Source: Actinomycetes bacterium
Lineage (GTDB): Bacteria > Actinomycetota > Acidimicrobiia > Acidimicrobiales > RAAP-2
Length of the DNA stretch: 35,998 nt
Direction: 5' to 3'
Assembly: GCA_021791145.1 (NCBI GenBank)
Contig: JAJYXE010000043.1
Coordinates: 1 to 35,998 of the forward strand
Numbering within the stretch: the first letter of the stretch is position 1; each line of letters begins with the position of its first letter. A model generated the notes under the pieces. The model ran no database searches, was not told where the DNA came from, and saw only the letters and a program-made list of their open reading frames with translations. Positions 1-6,966 of this stretch are shown here, one piece after another. A program made the translations under genes and the position numbers.

Positions 1-107
1 TCCATTCCCCCAGAATCAGCGGATCCGAGCTGGCTCAGCGGACCACCGTGTGGTCTCTACCAGGGAGTACGTGGGACCGGCGGACCCCGTAGACACCTCT
101 GACCAAA

Positions 108-150
108 CTCTCAAGGTGGAGACACGGGTTCGAACCCCGTTGGGGCTGCC
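108..150 (+). other. tRNA-Glu(CTC) 3' half, probable att core
   Basis: The segment reads as the second half of a tRNA: an anticodon loop CTCTCAA (108-114, anticodon CTC), a 3' anticodon-stem strand GGTGG, a four-base variable loop, a perfect T-arm (ACGGG, TTCGAAC, CCCGT at 124-140), then a 3' acceptor strand TGGGGCT and GCC. The four-base variable loop and the CTC anticodon fit tRNA-Glu. No matching 5' half (acceptor, D-arm, 5' anticodon strand) lies in bases 1-107, so this is not a working tRNA gene. Tyrosine-recombinase elements often use the anticodon loop to 3' end of a tRNA as their crossover core, and a recombinase stump follows immediately, so an attachment-site remnant is the best reading. 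The tRNA identity is inferred from the arms only. Confidence 0.55.
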
Positions 151-156
151 GGCACG

Positions 157-423
157 CTAACTCTCTGGTAAAGGGTGTATTTCTGTCGCGACAGTGCTGT
201 CTTCGGAACCGGGCTCTGAGCGGCGTACGCGATTTGTGCGCGAGCAATCGGCAAGTGCGGCCACGGGGGCACGAGATGCGAGCTGGCCAAGCGCCTCGGC
301 AAGCACCCGGTCGCGATCCTTCGTAGCGTGCTGATACCGCTGAGCGACCGCTGCGCTTTTGTGACCCGCTCGGCGCATTCGCTCTGCAGTGGTGGCACCC
401 TGTGCGGAACTGGTAGTCAGCGG
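157..423 (-). pseudogene. tyrosine recombinase (integrase), C-terminal remnant
   Basis: This is an open frame without an upstream body: it begins right after an in-frame TAA at 424-426. The translated piece contains GATTAERMRRAGHKSAAV, then RYQHATKDRDRVLAEALG. This matches the end of actinobacterial phage-type integrases: the GH motif of the fourth catalytic position and the tyrosine nucleophile in RYQHAT. The HxxR box, the first catalytic arginine and the whole core-binding domain are missing, so it cannot be active. Its stop lies only a few bases from the tRNA-Glu half (108-150), the usual int-att arrangement. It looks like the eroded end of an integrated element. Confidence 0.75.
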
Positions 424-426
424 TTA

Positions 427-960
427 TCGAAATGTGTCGAATAGCGCATCGTGGCCCACCCGTGGAGGTGGCTTTCGACGTGGTTCGCAGTCAGGCGCGA
501 CGTGGAAACGGACGGTGAGGAACGACAGGCCGAGCAGCATGGTGCCCAGGATCCCCCCAACAGCACTTCGGTGCGCATGGCCCGGCGGACCTTGGGCTCC
601 CGGAATGCGGTCACGTCGTTGGCGATGGCCCCCACCCCGGTGAGCGCGCTGCACCCGGCCGCGAACGCCTTCAAGACGAGCAGCACCCCGACCGCCGCCG
701 CGACCGGGACGGCCACGTGGATCCCCGCCCCGGCCACAGGGTGCGAGCGGAGCAGCCCGGCCACGATCACGACGTAGATCCCGACGATGAACACGGCCGT
801 CGGCAGGAGCAGCGCCCGCGCGCTCGTCGCAGTCCCCGCGTCGCTCGGCGAGTCGGTGTGGACTACCGGTGGGGCTACTCGTGGCGAGGCGACGTCAGGG
901 CCGGTGCCTTTCCCGATCTTGGCGGCATCGGAGCAGGTTGGCGCGCTGGCGAGGTGTCGG
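427..960 (-). pseudogene. APC-family amino-acid permease fragment, frameshifted
   Basis: Reading leftward from about 960, the frame encodes two membrane segments (around VFIVGIYVVIVAGLL and a second Ala/Val-rich helix), then KAFAAGCSALTGVGAIANDV and AFREPKVRRAMRTEVLL. That is a familiar stretch of actinobacterial APC permeases with the TGVEAI-type motif. At 553-558 a run of six G (minus strand) shifts the frame. Adding one G restores GGILGTMLLGLSFLTVRFHV, the expected next helix. The protein then ends at TAA 424-426 after unrelated residues. The N-terminal half and the C-terminal end are absent. The left limit is the stop codon; the right limit is approximate because no start was found. A sequencing error could explain the shift but not the missing ends. 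Confidence 0.65.
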
Positions 961-994
961 GGCGCCGGAGTTGTCGCGTGACTCCTCCGCCAGG

Positions 995-1171
995 ATGGGG
1001 CGGCCCTACGCTTGGGTGGTGGTGCTCGGATCCTTCCTCGGCGGAGCGGCCGGCATGGCCCTAGGAGCCGGGTTCCCCCTCTGCCTTCCCGTCGCGGTCG
1101 GAGGCGCGGTGGTGATCGTCACCGCGCTGCACAACCAGCGGCGCCTCTCCCGACGCCAGTCGCTTCGATAG
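995..1171 (+). CDS. small two-helix membrane protein, unknown function
   Basis: This 58-residue frame has two hydrophobic segments (about residues 6-27 and 29-43) and a basic tail (HNQRRLSRRQSLR). It ends four bases before the GTG start of the ClC transporter gene, so the two may be co-transcribed. No strong ribosome binding site precedes the ATG, and the frame is open further upstream without recognisable homology. I do not recognise the family. It could be a genuine small membrane protein or a relic of the decayed region to its left. Confidence 0.4.
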   Translation: MGRPYAWVVVLGSFLGGAAGMALGAGFPLCLPVAVGGAVVIVTALHNQRRLSRRQSLR

Positions 1172-1175
1172 CCCG

Positions 1176-2543
1176 GTGGTGGCGAGCGCGGCCGCGGGGG
1201 GACCGCACCAGCCCAACCTGCCGGTGGGGCACGCCGAGGAGGACCGGGCCCTTCGCTCCTGGCGCTTCTGGCTGGTCGCGGTCTTGGTTGGCATCGGTGC
1301 CGGGCTCGGCGCGGGGGCGCTCATGACCATCCTCCACGCGGTCCAGCACGTCGCGTACGGCTACCGGCGCGGGGACTTCCAGACCGGCGTGCGGCAGGGG
1401 CCGCCGTGGCGCAGGGTGGTCGTGCTGATGGGCGCCGGGGTGGTCCTCGGATCGGCGTGGGTCCTGTTGCGCCGGGTCGGAGGCCCCGTCCGCGGGCTCG
1501 ACGAGGCCGTCTGGGAGCACGAGGGGCGGCTCCGGCCCCTCGTCACCGCGGCGAACGCCCTGCTGCAGATCGTGGCCGTCGGCGCCGGGGCGACGCTCGG
1601 ACGGGAAGGCGCACCGAAGGAGCTCGGCGCGGGGCTGGCGAGCGGGCTGTGCGACCGCGCCGGTCTCACGCACACCCAGCGGCGGGTCCTCGTCGCGTGC
1701 GGGGCGGGGGCGGGCATGGCGGCCGTCTACAACGTCCCTCTCGGCGGCGCCCTGTTCGCCTCGGAGGTCCTGCTCGGCAGCTTGGCCCTTCCGGTGGTCG
1801 TCCCCGCGCTCTCCACGGCGGCGGTGGCGACCGGCGTCTCCTGGCTGATCCTCCCGGACCGCCCCACCTACCACGTCGGCCACCTCTTGCTCAGCGCGTC
1901 CCTCACCGCCTGGGCGGTGGTCGTCGGCCTTCTCGCCGGCCTGCTGGGAGCGGCGCTCGTGCTGCTCGTCGGGTGGGCCAAGGCTCGTGCCACGCAGGGG
2001 ACGAGGGCCCTCGGCACCATCGTCGTCGCCTTCGTCGCCGTCGGTGCCGTCGCGATCGTCCTCCCCGAGGTGCTCGGCAACGGCAAGGACGTTACCCAGC
2101 TCGCGCTCTCCGGTGCGCTGGGAGTGCCACTTGTCGCCGCCGTGGTGCTGGTGCGCCCGCTCGCCACCGCCGCGTGCCTGCGCAGCGGAGCGGTCGGCGG
2201 GCTGTTCACCCCCACCCTCACCGTGGGGGCGCTTGCCGGCACCTTGGCCGGACGGGCGTGCGAGGCGTTCCTCCCGCACGAGCCGGTCGCTTGCTTTGCC
2301 TTGATCGGAGCGGCGGCGCTGCTCTCCGGCGCGATGCAGAGCCCGGTCGCCTCCGTCGTGCTCGTCGTCGAGCTCACCCACAGCGGGCTCTCTCTGCTCG
2401 TGCCGATCGTTCTCGCCGCGGCGGGCGCGACGGCCCTCTCCCGGGTCCTGGTGCCCGCGTCCCTCTACACCGCCGCCGGCTGGTGGCGCGCGGACCACAC
2501 GTCGGAACCGGGCCGGGATGACCGGGGACACCGGCCTCGCTGA
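1176..2543 (+). CDS. ClC-family chloride channel/transporter
   Basis: A 455-residue polytopic membrane protein of the voltage-gated chloride channel (ClC) family, expected to move chloride, possibly in exchange for protons, across the cytoplasmic membrane. Visible family marks are GREGAP (gating glutamate kept), AGAGMAAVYNVPLGGALFASE-like helix F/G sequence, the RSGAVGGLFTPTL region, and SLYTAAGWW near the end with the conserved anion-coordinating tyrosine. The first signature, normally GSGIP, is not recognisable; the corresponding stretch reads GGPVRGLDEAV, so ion selectivity may differ. There is no C-terminal CBS pair. The chosen GTG start directly follows the small membrane protein gene. 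Function in detail (channel or antiporter) cannot be told from this sequence. Confidence 0.88.
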   Translation: MVASAAAGGPHQPNLPVGHAEEDRALRSWRFWLVAVLVGIGAGLGAGALMTILHAVQHVAYGYRRGDFQTGVRQGPPWRRVVVLMGAGVVLGSAWVLLRRVGGPVRGLDEAVWEHEGRLRPLVTAANALLQIVAVGAGATLGREGAPKELGAGLASGLCDRAGLTHTQRRVLVACGAGAGMAAVYNVPLGGALFASEVLLGSLALPVVVPALSTAAVATGVSWLILPDRPTYHVGHLLLSASLTAWAVVVGLLAGLLGAALVLLVGWAKARATQGTRALGTIVVAFVAVGAVAIVLPEVLGNGKDVTQLALSGALGVPLVAAVVLVRPLATAACLRSGAVGGLFTPTLTVGALAGTLAGRACEAFLPHEPVACFALIGAAALLSGAMQSPVASVVLVVELTHSGLSLLVPIVLAAAGATALSRVLVPASLYTAAGWWRADHTSEPGRDDRGHRPR

Positions 2544-2576
2544 GGCTCGACCTCCGGGTCGCCTGGGGTGGTGCCG

Positions 2577-2616
2577 AGCCCGGCCGTCACCTGCGCGCGA
2601 GCAACCGGGCCGGGTT
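2577..2616 (+). terminator. hairpin after the ClC gene, possible terminator
   Basis: CCCGGCC (2579-2585) pairs with GGCCGGG (2608-2614), and the stem can extend by a G-T and an A-T pair, leaving a 22-base loop. It lies 34 bases after the ClC stop codon and before the promoter of the next gene. There is no T-run behind it, so intrinsic termination is only a suggestion. Confidence 0.3.
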
Positions 2617-2844
2617 ACCAGAAACAGAAAGGCCCGGCACCCCCGACATGAGAAGCTGCCGTCCGCCCGCACACGGACGCTGAGGCTCGCGTCCACCCTG
2701 ACGAGCGACCAAGCAGGTCGCCGTCGATCCCGCGCTGGTTTCGGTACGACCACGGACCTGTCTCGCCCGGGTCGTATGAGCGCTCTGGAGCGCAGCCTCG
2801 TCTCTCTCCAGCCAGACTGGTCGCTATTCGAACAGGTCGCCGAT

Positions 2845-2873
2845 TTTACGAACTCTGAGTCCTTCCCTACGAT
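2845..2873 (+). promoter_or_regulatory. candidate promoter of the M24 peptidase gene
   Basis: TTTACG (2845-2850), a 17-base spacer and TACGAT (2868-2873) resemble a housekeeping-sigma promoter, with a leader of about 45 bases to the ATG at 2926. Two CGAAC half-sites (2829-2833 and 2849-2853) are 20 bases apart as direct repeats around the -35 box. They resemble one arm of the GTTCG-N5-CGAAC palindrome seen elsewhere in the window but do not form it here. Apart from this promoter and the hairpin at 2577, I see nothing else in the gene-free stretch 2544-2925. Confidence 0.4.
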
Positions 2874-2925
2874 CGGGCGCAGGTGCTCGCGGAACCCCGG
2901 CCCGACGCGCCTTCGGAGAGGAGCG

Positions 2926-4059
2926 ATGTTCGACTACGAGACCCGACGCAAGAGCCTGTACGAGCGGATGGCGAATCTCGGGGTCGACCTCGTGTTCCTC
3001 CCACCCTCGGGGGACCTCGAGTACCTAACCGGGTTCAAGCGGCGTGTCCCTGCCTTCGGCAACATCGAGTACGCGCACAGCTGGGTGACCGGTTGCTTCC
3101 TCGCCCCCGACCGCGAGCCGGCGTTCGTGCTGCCGCGGATGGTGGTGGCCTTCGACACTCCGGATGGCCTCATCGGCGACGTGACGATCGTGGCCGAGAC
3201 CGACGACAGCGATGCAGCCTTCCGGCGCGTCGCCCAGTCCTTTGGCGCGGTCTCAAGGCTCGGCATCGGCGCGCGAGCGTGGGCTGACACGACGGCAGCC
3301 CTGCTGGCACTGCTGGGGTCGTGCGAGCTAGTGAGCGCGGATCGCCTCGTGAACCCGATGCGCCGAGTCAAGTCGTCCGACGAGCTCGAGAGGATGGCGA
3401 AGGCGTGCCGCATTGTGGACGAGACGCTCGCGCTGGTGAGCCCGTCAGTACGCGCCGGGACGACTGAGCTCGAGATCGCCCGTGACGTCGATTTCCACAT
3501 GCGTGAGTTGGGCTCGGTCGTGCCCTCGTTCGACACCGGCGTCTTCAGTATGGGCGCGGCGAGCGAACGCGACGCGAGCGTGCGCCTGTCGGCGGGCAGG
3601 CTCGTGCCGGGGATGGGCGTCTCCTTCGACTTCGGTGCCGTCGTGGACGGCTACTGTTCCGACTTCGGCCGGACCATCCACGTCGGTACGCCCTCGAGGG
3701 AGTACGAGCGCGTCTACGAGGTGGTGATGGCCGCGCAGGCCGCGGGCATCGCGGCCGCGCGTCCCGGTGTACGTGCGTCGGCGGTTCACGCGGCCACCCG
3801 CCAGGTGATCGTGGAGGCAGGACTCGGCGAGTGGTTCCGGCACCGCACGGGTCACTGCATCGGCCTCGACGTCCACGAGCGCCCGTTCATCTCGGAGGAG
3901 GACGACACGCCCCTCGAGCCCGGGATGACGTTCACCATCGAGCCGTCGGTGTTCCGCCCCGGGCGCTACGGCGTACGCGTCGAAGACGTCGTGGTCTGCG
4001 CGCTGTCCGGTAGCCGGAAGCTGAACGAGTACCCGGTCACCCTCGTCGCCAACGGTTGA
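2926..4059 (+). CDS. M24 family Xaa-Pro peptidase-like metallohydrolase
   Basis: A 377-residue two-domain protein of the pita-bread (M24, creatinase/prolidase) fold. The N-terminal creatinase-like domain spans about residues 1-150 and the catalytic domain about 155-370. All five metal ligands of the family can be seen: D235 and D246 (FDFGAVVDGYCSDFGRT), H310 (HRTGH), E339 (TIEP) and E353 (RVEDVV). The enzyme is expected to be cytosolic and to cleave an X-Pro-like imide bond. Creatinase or ectoine-hydrolase type activity is an alternative, because this family also hydrolyses small amides. The frame stays open upstream to 2518, but the ATG at 2926 is chosen because GGAGAGGAG (2915-2923) precedes it and a promoter lies in between. 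It reads toward the IclR gene. With the peptide transporter and DPP-IV-like enzyme downstream it suggests use of proline-containing peptides. Confidence 0.85.
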   Translation: MFDYETRRKSLYERMANLGVDLVFLPPSGDLEYLTGFKRRVPAFGNIEYAHSWVTGCFLAPDREPAFVLPRMVVAFDTPDGLIGDVTIVAETDDSDAAFRRVAQSFGAVSRLGIGARAWADTTAALLALLGSCELVSADRLVNPMRRVKSSDELERMAKACRIVDETLALVSPSVRAGTTELEIARDVDFHMRELGSVVPSFDTGVFSMGAASERDASVRLSAGRLVPGMGVSFDFGAVVDGYCSDFGRTIHVGTPSREYERVYEVVMAAQAAGIAAARPGVRASAVHAATRQVIVEAGLGEWFRHRTGHCIGLDVHERPFISEEDDTPLEPGMTFTIEPSVFRPGRYGVRVEDVVVCALSGSRKLNEYPVTLVANG

Positions 4060-4133
4060 GCGCCCGACGGTCCCGGCTCCCGAGGGGTACGTGAGGCACC
4101 AGCAAGCTCGTTCGGCGCGTCCGAGCGTCAGGG

Positions 4134-4148
4134 GTTCGCGCTGCGATC
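4134..4148 (+). promoter_or_regulatory. IclR-type operator, iclR promoter
   Basis: GTTCG-CGCTG-CGATC is a 15-base site with one mismatch to the GTTCG-N5-CGAAC palindrome repeated at three other promoters in this window. It lies 22 bases before the iclR start and just upstream of the -10-like TACCAT (4155-4160), over the expected -35 region. This fits autoregulation by the encoded IclR protein. Confidence 0.5.
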
Positions 4149-4154
4149 ACCCGC

Positions 4155-4160
4155 TACCAT
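4155..4160 (+). promoter_or_regulatory. -10 element of the iclR gene
   Basis: TACCAT lies nine bases before the ATG at 4170, leaving almost no untranslated leader. The same hexamer stands six bases before the GTG of the small iron-sulfur protein at 33983. No convincing -35 box is seen; the operator at 4134-4148 covers that position. Confidence 0.4.
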
Positions 4161-4169
4161 TCACGACCG

Positions 4170-5120
4170 ATGCCGTCCAGAGCGCCTGCAGCTCCTGAGC
4201 CGAAGTCGGCCGCTCCCAGGCGCCTTGCCCCACCCCTCGGGTCCGGGCGGGACCGCGTCGCAGCGAAGCGTCTGGCGTCGGGTGGTGCCTCACCTCGTGC
4301 ACCTCGTCGGACCCGTGCCGCGAGCGACGGCGTAAGGCCGCGGGTGGAGTTCGTGCAGTCACTCGAGCGCGGCTTCGCGGTGATCCGCGCCTTCGGGCCC
4401 GATCACACTCACATGAGCGTCACCGAGGTGGCACAAGCGACGGGGCTGACCCGGGCGGTGGCGAGGCGCTTCCTCCTCACCTTGGTCGAGCTCGGCTACG
4501 TGCGCAACGAGGGGCGCTCCTTCTCGTTGCGGCCACGCATCTTGGAGCTCGGCTACGGCTACCTGTCGGGGCTCAGCTTCCCCGAGATCGCGCAGCCCTA
4601 CATGGAGGAGCTTTCGGCGAAGGTGCAGGAATCGACCAGTGCGGCCGTCCTCGACGGTGACGAGATCGTGTACGTCGCGAACGCCGTCCCGCGTCGGGTC
4701 ATGACCATCAACGTCCCGATTGGAGGTAGGGACCCCGCCTACTGCACGTCGCTCGGGCGGGTCCTGCTCGCGCGGCGAAGCGACGAGGAGATCGACGCCT
4801 ACTTGGAGAGGGTCGTCCTGGAGCCGCGCACCGACGTGACCGTCACCGACCCCGCCGAGCTGAAGCGGGTCCTCCTGAAGGTGCGTGCCCAGGGCTACGC
4901 GATGGTGGACCAGGAGCTCGAAGACGGCCTCAGTGCCATCGCGGTGCCGGTGCACGATGGGGCCGGCGCGGTTGTGGCCGCCATGAACGTGAGCGCCTAC
5001 ACGCTGCGCGCGAGCCCCCAGGTGTTCGTCCGCGAGTTCCTCCCCGCGCTGAAAGAGGCCGTCGTGCGGCTCGAAGAAGAGGTGCGGGTCTCCGTGCAGC
5101 TCAAGGCTTCGGTGTCATGA
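4170..5120 (+). CDS. IclR-family transcriptional regulator (PcaR/PcaU-like)
   Basis: A 316-residue regulator. After a disordered Ala/Arg/Pro-rich extension (about 1-58) comes VEFVQSLERGFAVIRAF, a winged helix-turn-helix (about 82-112, SVTEVAQATGLTRAVARRFL) and the IclR effector-binding domain (about 125-310). That domain contains the usual RVMTINVPIGGRDPAYCTSLGRVLLA and GYAMVDQELEDGLSAIAVPV stretches. Such proteins bind small acids or aromatic ligands and act on palindromic operators of about 15 bases. An internal GTG at 4344 (residue 59) would give a protein of normal family length; the ATG is kept because a -10-like box lies just before it. The 3' end overlaps the convergent oxidoreductase gene by 20 bases. 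It is the only regulator gene in the window and therefore the natural candidate to act on the GTTCG-N5-CGAAC sites. Confidence 0.9.
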   Translation: MPSRAPAAPEPKSAAPRRLAPPLGSGRDRVAAKRLASGGASPRAPRRTRAASDGVRPRVEFVQSLERGFAVIRAFGPDHTHMSVTEVAQATGLTRAVARRFLLTLVELGYVRNEGRSFSLRPRILELGYGYLSGLSFPEIAQPYMEELSAKVQESTSAAVLDGDEIVYVANAVPRRVMTINVPIGGRDPAYCTSLGRVLLARRSDEEIDAYLERVVLEPRTDVTVTDPAELKRVLLKVRAQGYAMVDQELEDGLSAIAVPVHDGAGAVVAAMNVSAYTLRASPQVFVREFLPALKEAVVRLEEEVRVSVQLKASVS

Positions 5121-6966
5121 GCGCCGCTCCGGCCGCCTCCCGCGAGGCGGCGGCAGGCGGGGGAGAGGGGATCTTCGCCAGCGTTACGAGCGGCGTCGGG
5201 AGGCACGGCGCCTGGGGCGCGAAGCCCGAGCGGACGCCGGGCGGCTCGCTCGTGGCGCGCCGGGCGAGCTCTGCGAGCACCGGCCCGCAGTAGCGGCCCT
5301 GGCACTTGCCCATCCCCGCACGCGTGAGCCGCTTGAGCGCACCCGCAGAGGCGGACCACGGCGCGCCCGCCTTCGTGAGCTGGCCCAGGGTGACCTCCTC
5401 GCAGCGGCACACCACCGTGTCGGAGCTGGCCAGCTGGTCCACCAGGCGCGGGCCGTCGAAGAGTCGCCACAGCGAGCGTTGGAAGCGCTCGTGGCGAGCG
5501 AGCACCTCGGTGAGGCGCCGCTCCTCCGCGGCGGCCCCGGGGGGGACGCGCCCGACCGAGCGCGCTGCGTCGAGGCCGGCGAGGGCTCCCATCGCCTGGG
5601 CCACGTGCGCGCCGGCGATCCGCCCGCCGTCCCCCGCGCACCACACCCCTTCCACCGAGGTCCTGCCTCGCCGGTCGCGCACGACGGTGAGGGCCCCGGT
5701 GCGCTCGTCGAGGGACTGGGCGCAGCCGAGCGTCCTCGCGAGCTCGGCGGAGGGGACGAAGCCGTGGCCGAGGCAGACCGCGTCGACATGGAACCGCCGG
5801 CGCCCGGCCCGGAGTGGGCGTCCGCGGGCGTCGAGCGGGGCCACCTCCGCCCACTCCACGCGGCCGTCCCCCCCCGCCGCCACGACCGCGGAGCGTGCGA
5901 GCAGCTCCACGCCCGCGAGGTCGCGCAGGTAGCCCAGGCCCTGGCCGGCGTCGCGCGCCGAGGCCGCCAAGAGGCCCACGAGGTGCACCGCCGCCGCGAG
6001 CCGGAAGAGCGGCGCCGTCTCGGCGACCGCCACCACCTCGACGCCGGCTGCGCGAAGCTCCGCGGCGACCTGAAGGTTGAGGGGACCGTTCCCCGAGACG
6101 AGCACGCGCCGGCCGGCAGCGACGAGGTATGAGCGCAGGAGCGTCTGCGCCGCCCCGGTGGTCATGACGCCGGGCAGCGTCCAGCCCGGGAATGGGACGC
6201 CGCGCTCGAAGGCACCGGTCGCGAGAACGAGGGCGCGTCCCGCGATCACGTACCGGCGGTTGGGGGAGGCCGCGAGGAGCTGGTCGACGCCGGTCGAGCC
6301 CCACACCCAGGTCTCGCGCAGCGTCCGCACCGGGGATGTCGTCACGCGCGCGAGGAGCGCCCGACCTGCCAGGTACTGCGAGTCGAGCGCCGCCTCGTCC
6401 AGCGCGAAGCCCTCGGCGGGCTGCTTGAGGTACTGCCCGCCCCCGGCCCGGCGGTTGTCGACGAGGAGCACGCTCGCACCCGCGTCCGACGCGGCGAGCG
6501 CGGCCGCGAGCCCCGCGGGGCCAGCCCCGACGACCACCACGTCGGCGTCCAGCTCCTCTTCGGGCAGCTCGGCCACCTCGGTGCCGGCGCGCTCGAGCGG
6601 GCGCGGCGGGTGATCCTTTGTCACCGCGAGCCCCGGGATGACCTTCTCCATGCACGCGAGGCGGCCGCTCTGTCCGTCGATGGTGATCGCGCACTCGGAG
6701 CACACGCCCATCCCGCAGAAGACCCCACGCTCCCCGGTGGTGCGGGTCGAACGGCATGCGAGCCGTCCCGCGGCGACGAGGGCGGCGGCGACGCTCTCCC
6801 CGCTGCGCGCGTCGATCGTCTCGCCTTCGTAGGTGATCTCGGTGTCCACGGGCGCCGGCGCGATGCCGGGCTTCCCGACGCGCACCGGGGCGCCGGGCGG
6901 GTCCGCGTCGCGTCGCGCCGCGCCGCCCGGGCGTCCCCCTCGGCTCGCCAGCCTCGGCAGCCTCAC
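5101..6966 (-). CDS. fused [2Fe-2S]/FAD/BFD oxidoreductase (HcnA-HcnB type)
   Basis: A 621-residue cytosolic redox protein joining what are usually two subunits. Residues about 45-130 are a ferredoxin-like [2Fe-2S] domain with CGMGVCSEC and a fourth cysteine in RLACMEK. A Rossmann FAD/NAD domain begins at DADVVVVGAGPAGLAAALAA, and a BFD-like cluster domain (CRCEEVT, then GKCQGRYCGP) closes the protein. This layout corresponds to the gamma plus alpha subunits of the HcnABC, opine oxidase, D-hydroxyproline dehydrogenase and heteromeric proline dehydrogenase group. In those enzymes a separate DAO-type beta subunit holds the substrate site. A candidate beta partner lies at 16040-17314. The GTG start overlaps the gcvPB stop (GTGA), so it is the last gene of the leftward operon. 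The frame continues upstream inside gcvPB, but those residues are out-of-frame coding shadow. Confidence 0.87.
   Translation of the reverse strand: MRLPRLASRGGRPGGAARRDADPPGAPVRVGKPGIAPAPVDTEITYEGETIDARSGESVAAALVAAGRLACRSTRTTGERGVFCGMGVCSECAITIDGQSGRLACMEKVIPGLAVTKDHPPRPLERAGTEVAELPEEELDADVVVVGAGPAGLAAALAASDAGASVLLVDNRRAGGGQYLKQPAEGFALDEAALDSQYLAGRALLARVTTSPVRTLRETWVWGSTGVDQLLAASPNRRYVIAGRALVLATGAFERGVPFPGWTLPGVMTTGAAQTLLRSYLVAAGRRVLVSGNGPLNLQVAAELRAAGVEVVAVAETAPLFRLAAAVHLVGLLAASARDAGQGLGYLRDLAGVELLARSAVVAAGGDGRVEWAEVAPLDARGRPLRAGRRRFHVDAVCLGHGFVPSAELARTLGCAQSLDERTGALTVVRDRRGRTSVEGVWCAGDGGRIAGAHVAQAMGALAGLDAARSVGRVPPGAAAEERRLTEVLARHERFQRSLWRLFDGPRLVDQLASSDTVVCRCEEVTLGQLTKAGAPWSASAGALKRLTRAGMGKCQGRYCGPVLAELARRATSEPPGVRSGFAPQAPCLPTPLVTLAKIPSPPPAAASREAAGAALMTPKP

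Noticed and set aside
108..150. Complete tRNA gene
   Set aside because: Only the anticodon loop to 3' end is present; no D-arm or 5' acceptor strand can be paired in the 107 bases before it.
2829..2853. Fifth IclR operator before the M24 gene
   Set aside because: Two CGAAC half-sites are present but as direct repeats 20 bases apart; the GTTCG arm at the right distance is missing, so it is only noted with the promoter.
2518..2925. N-terminal extension of the M24 peptidase from an ATG at 2518
   Set aside because: The added 136 residues have no homology and span a hairpin and a promoter; the ATG at 2926 has a strong ribosome binding site.
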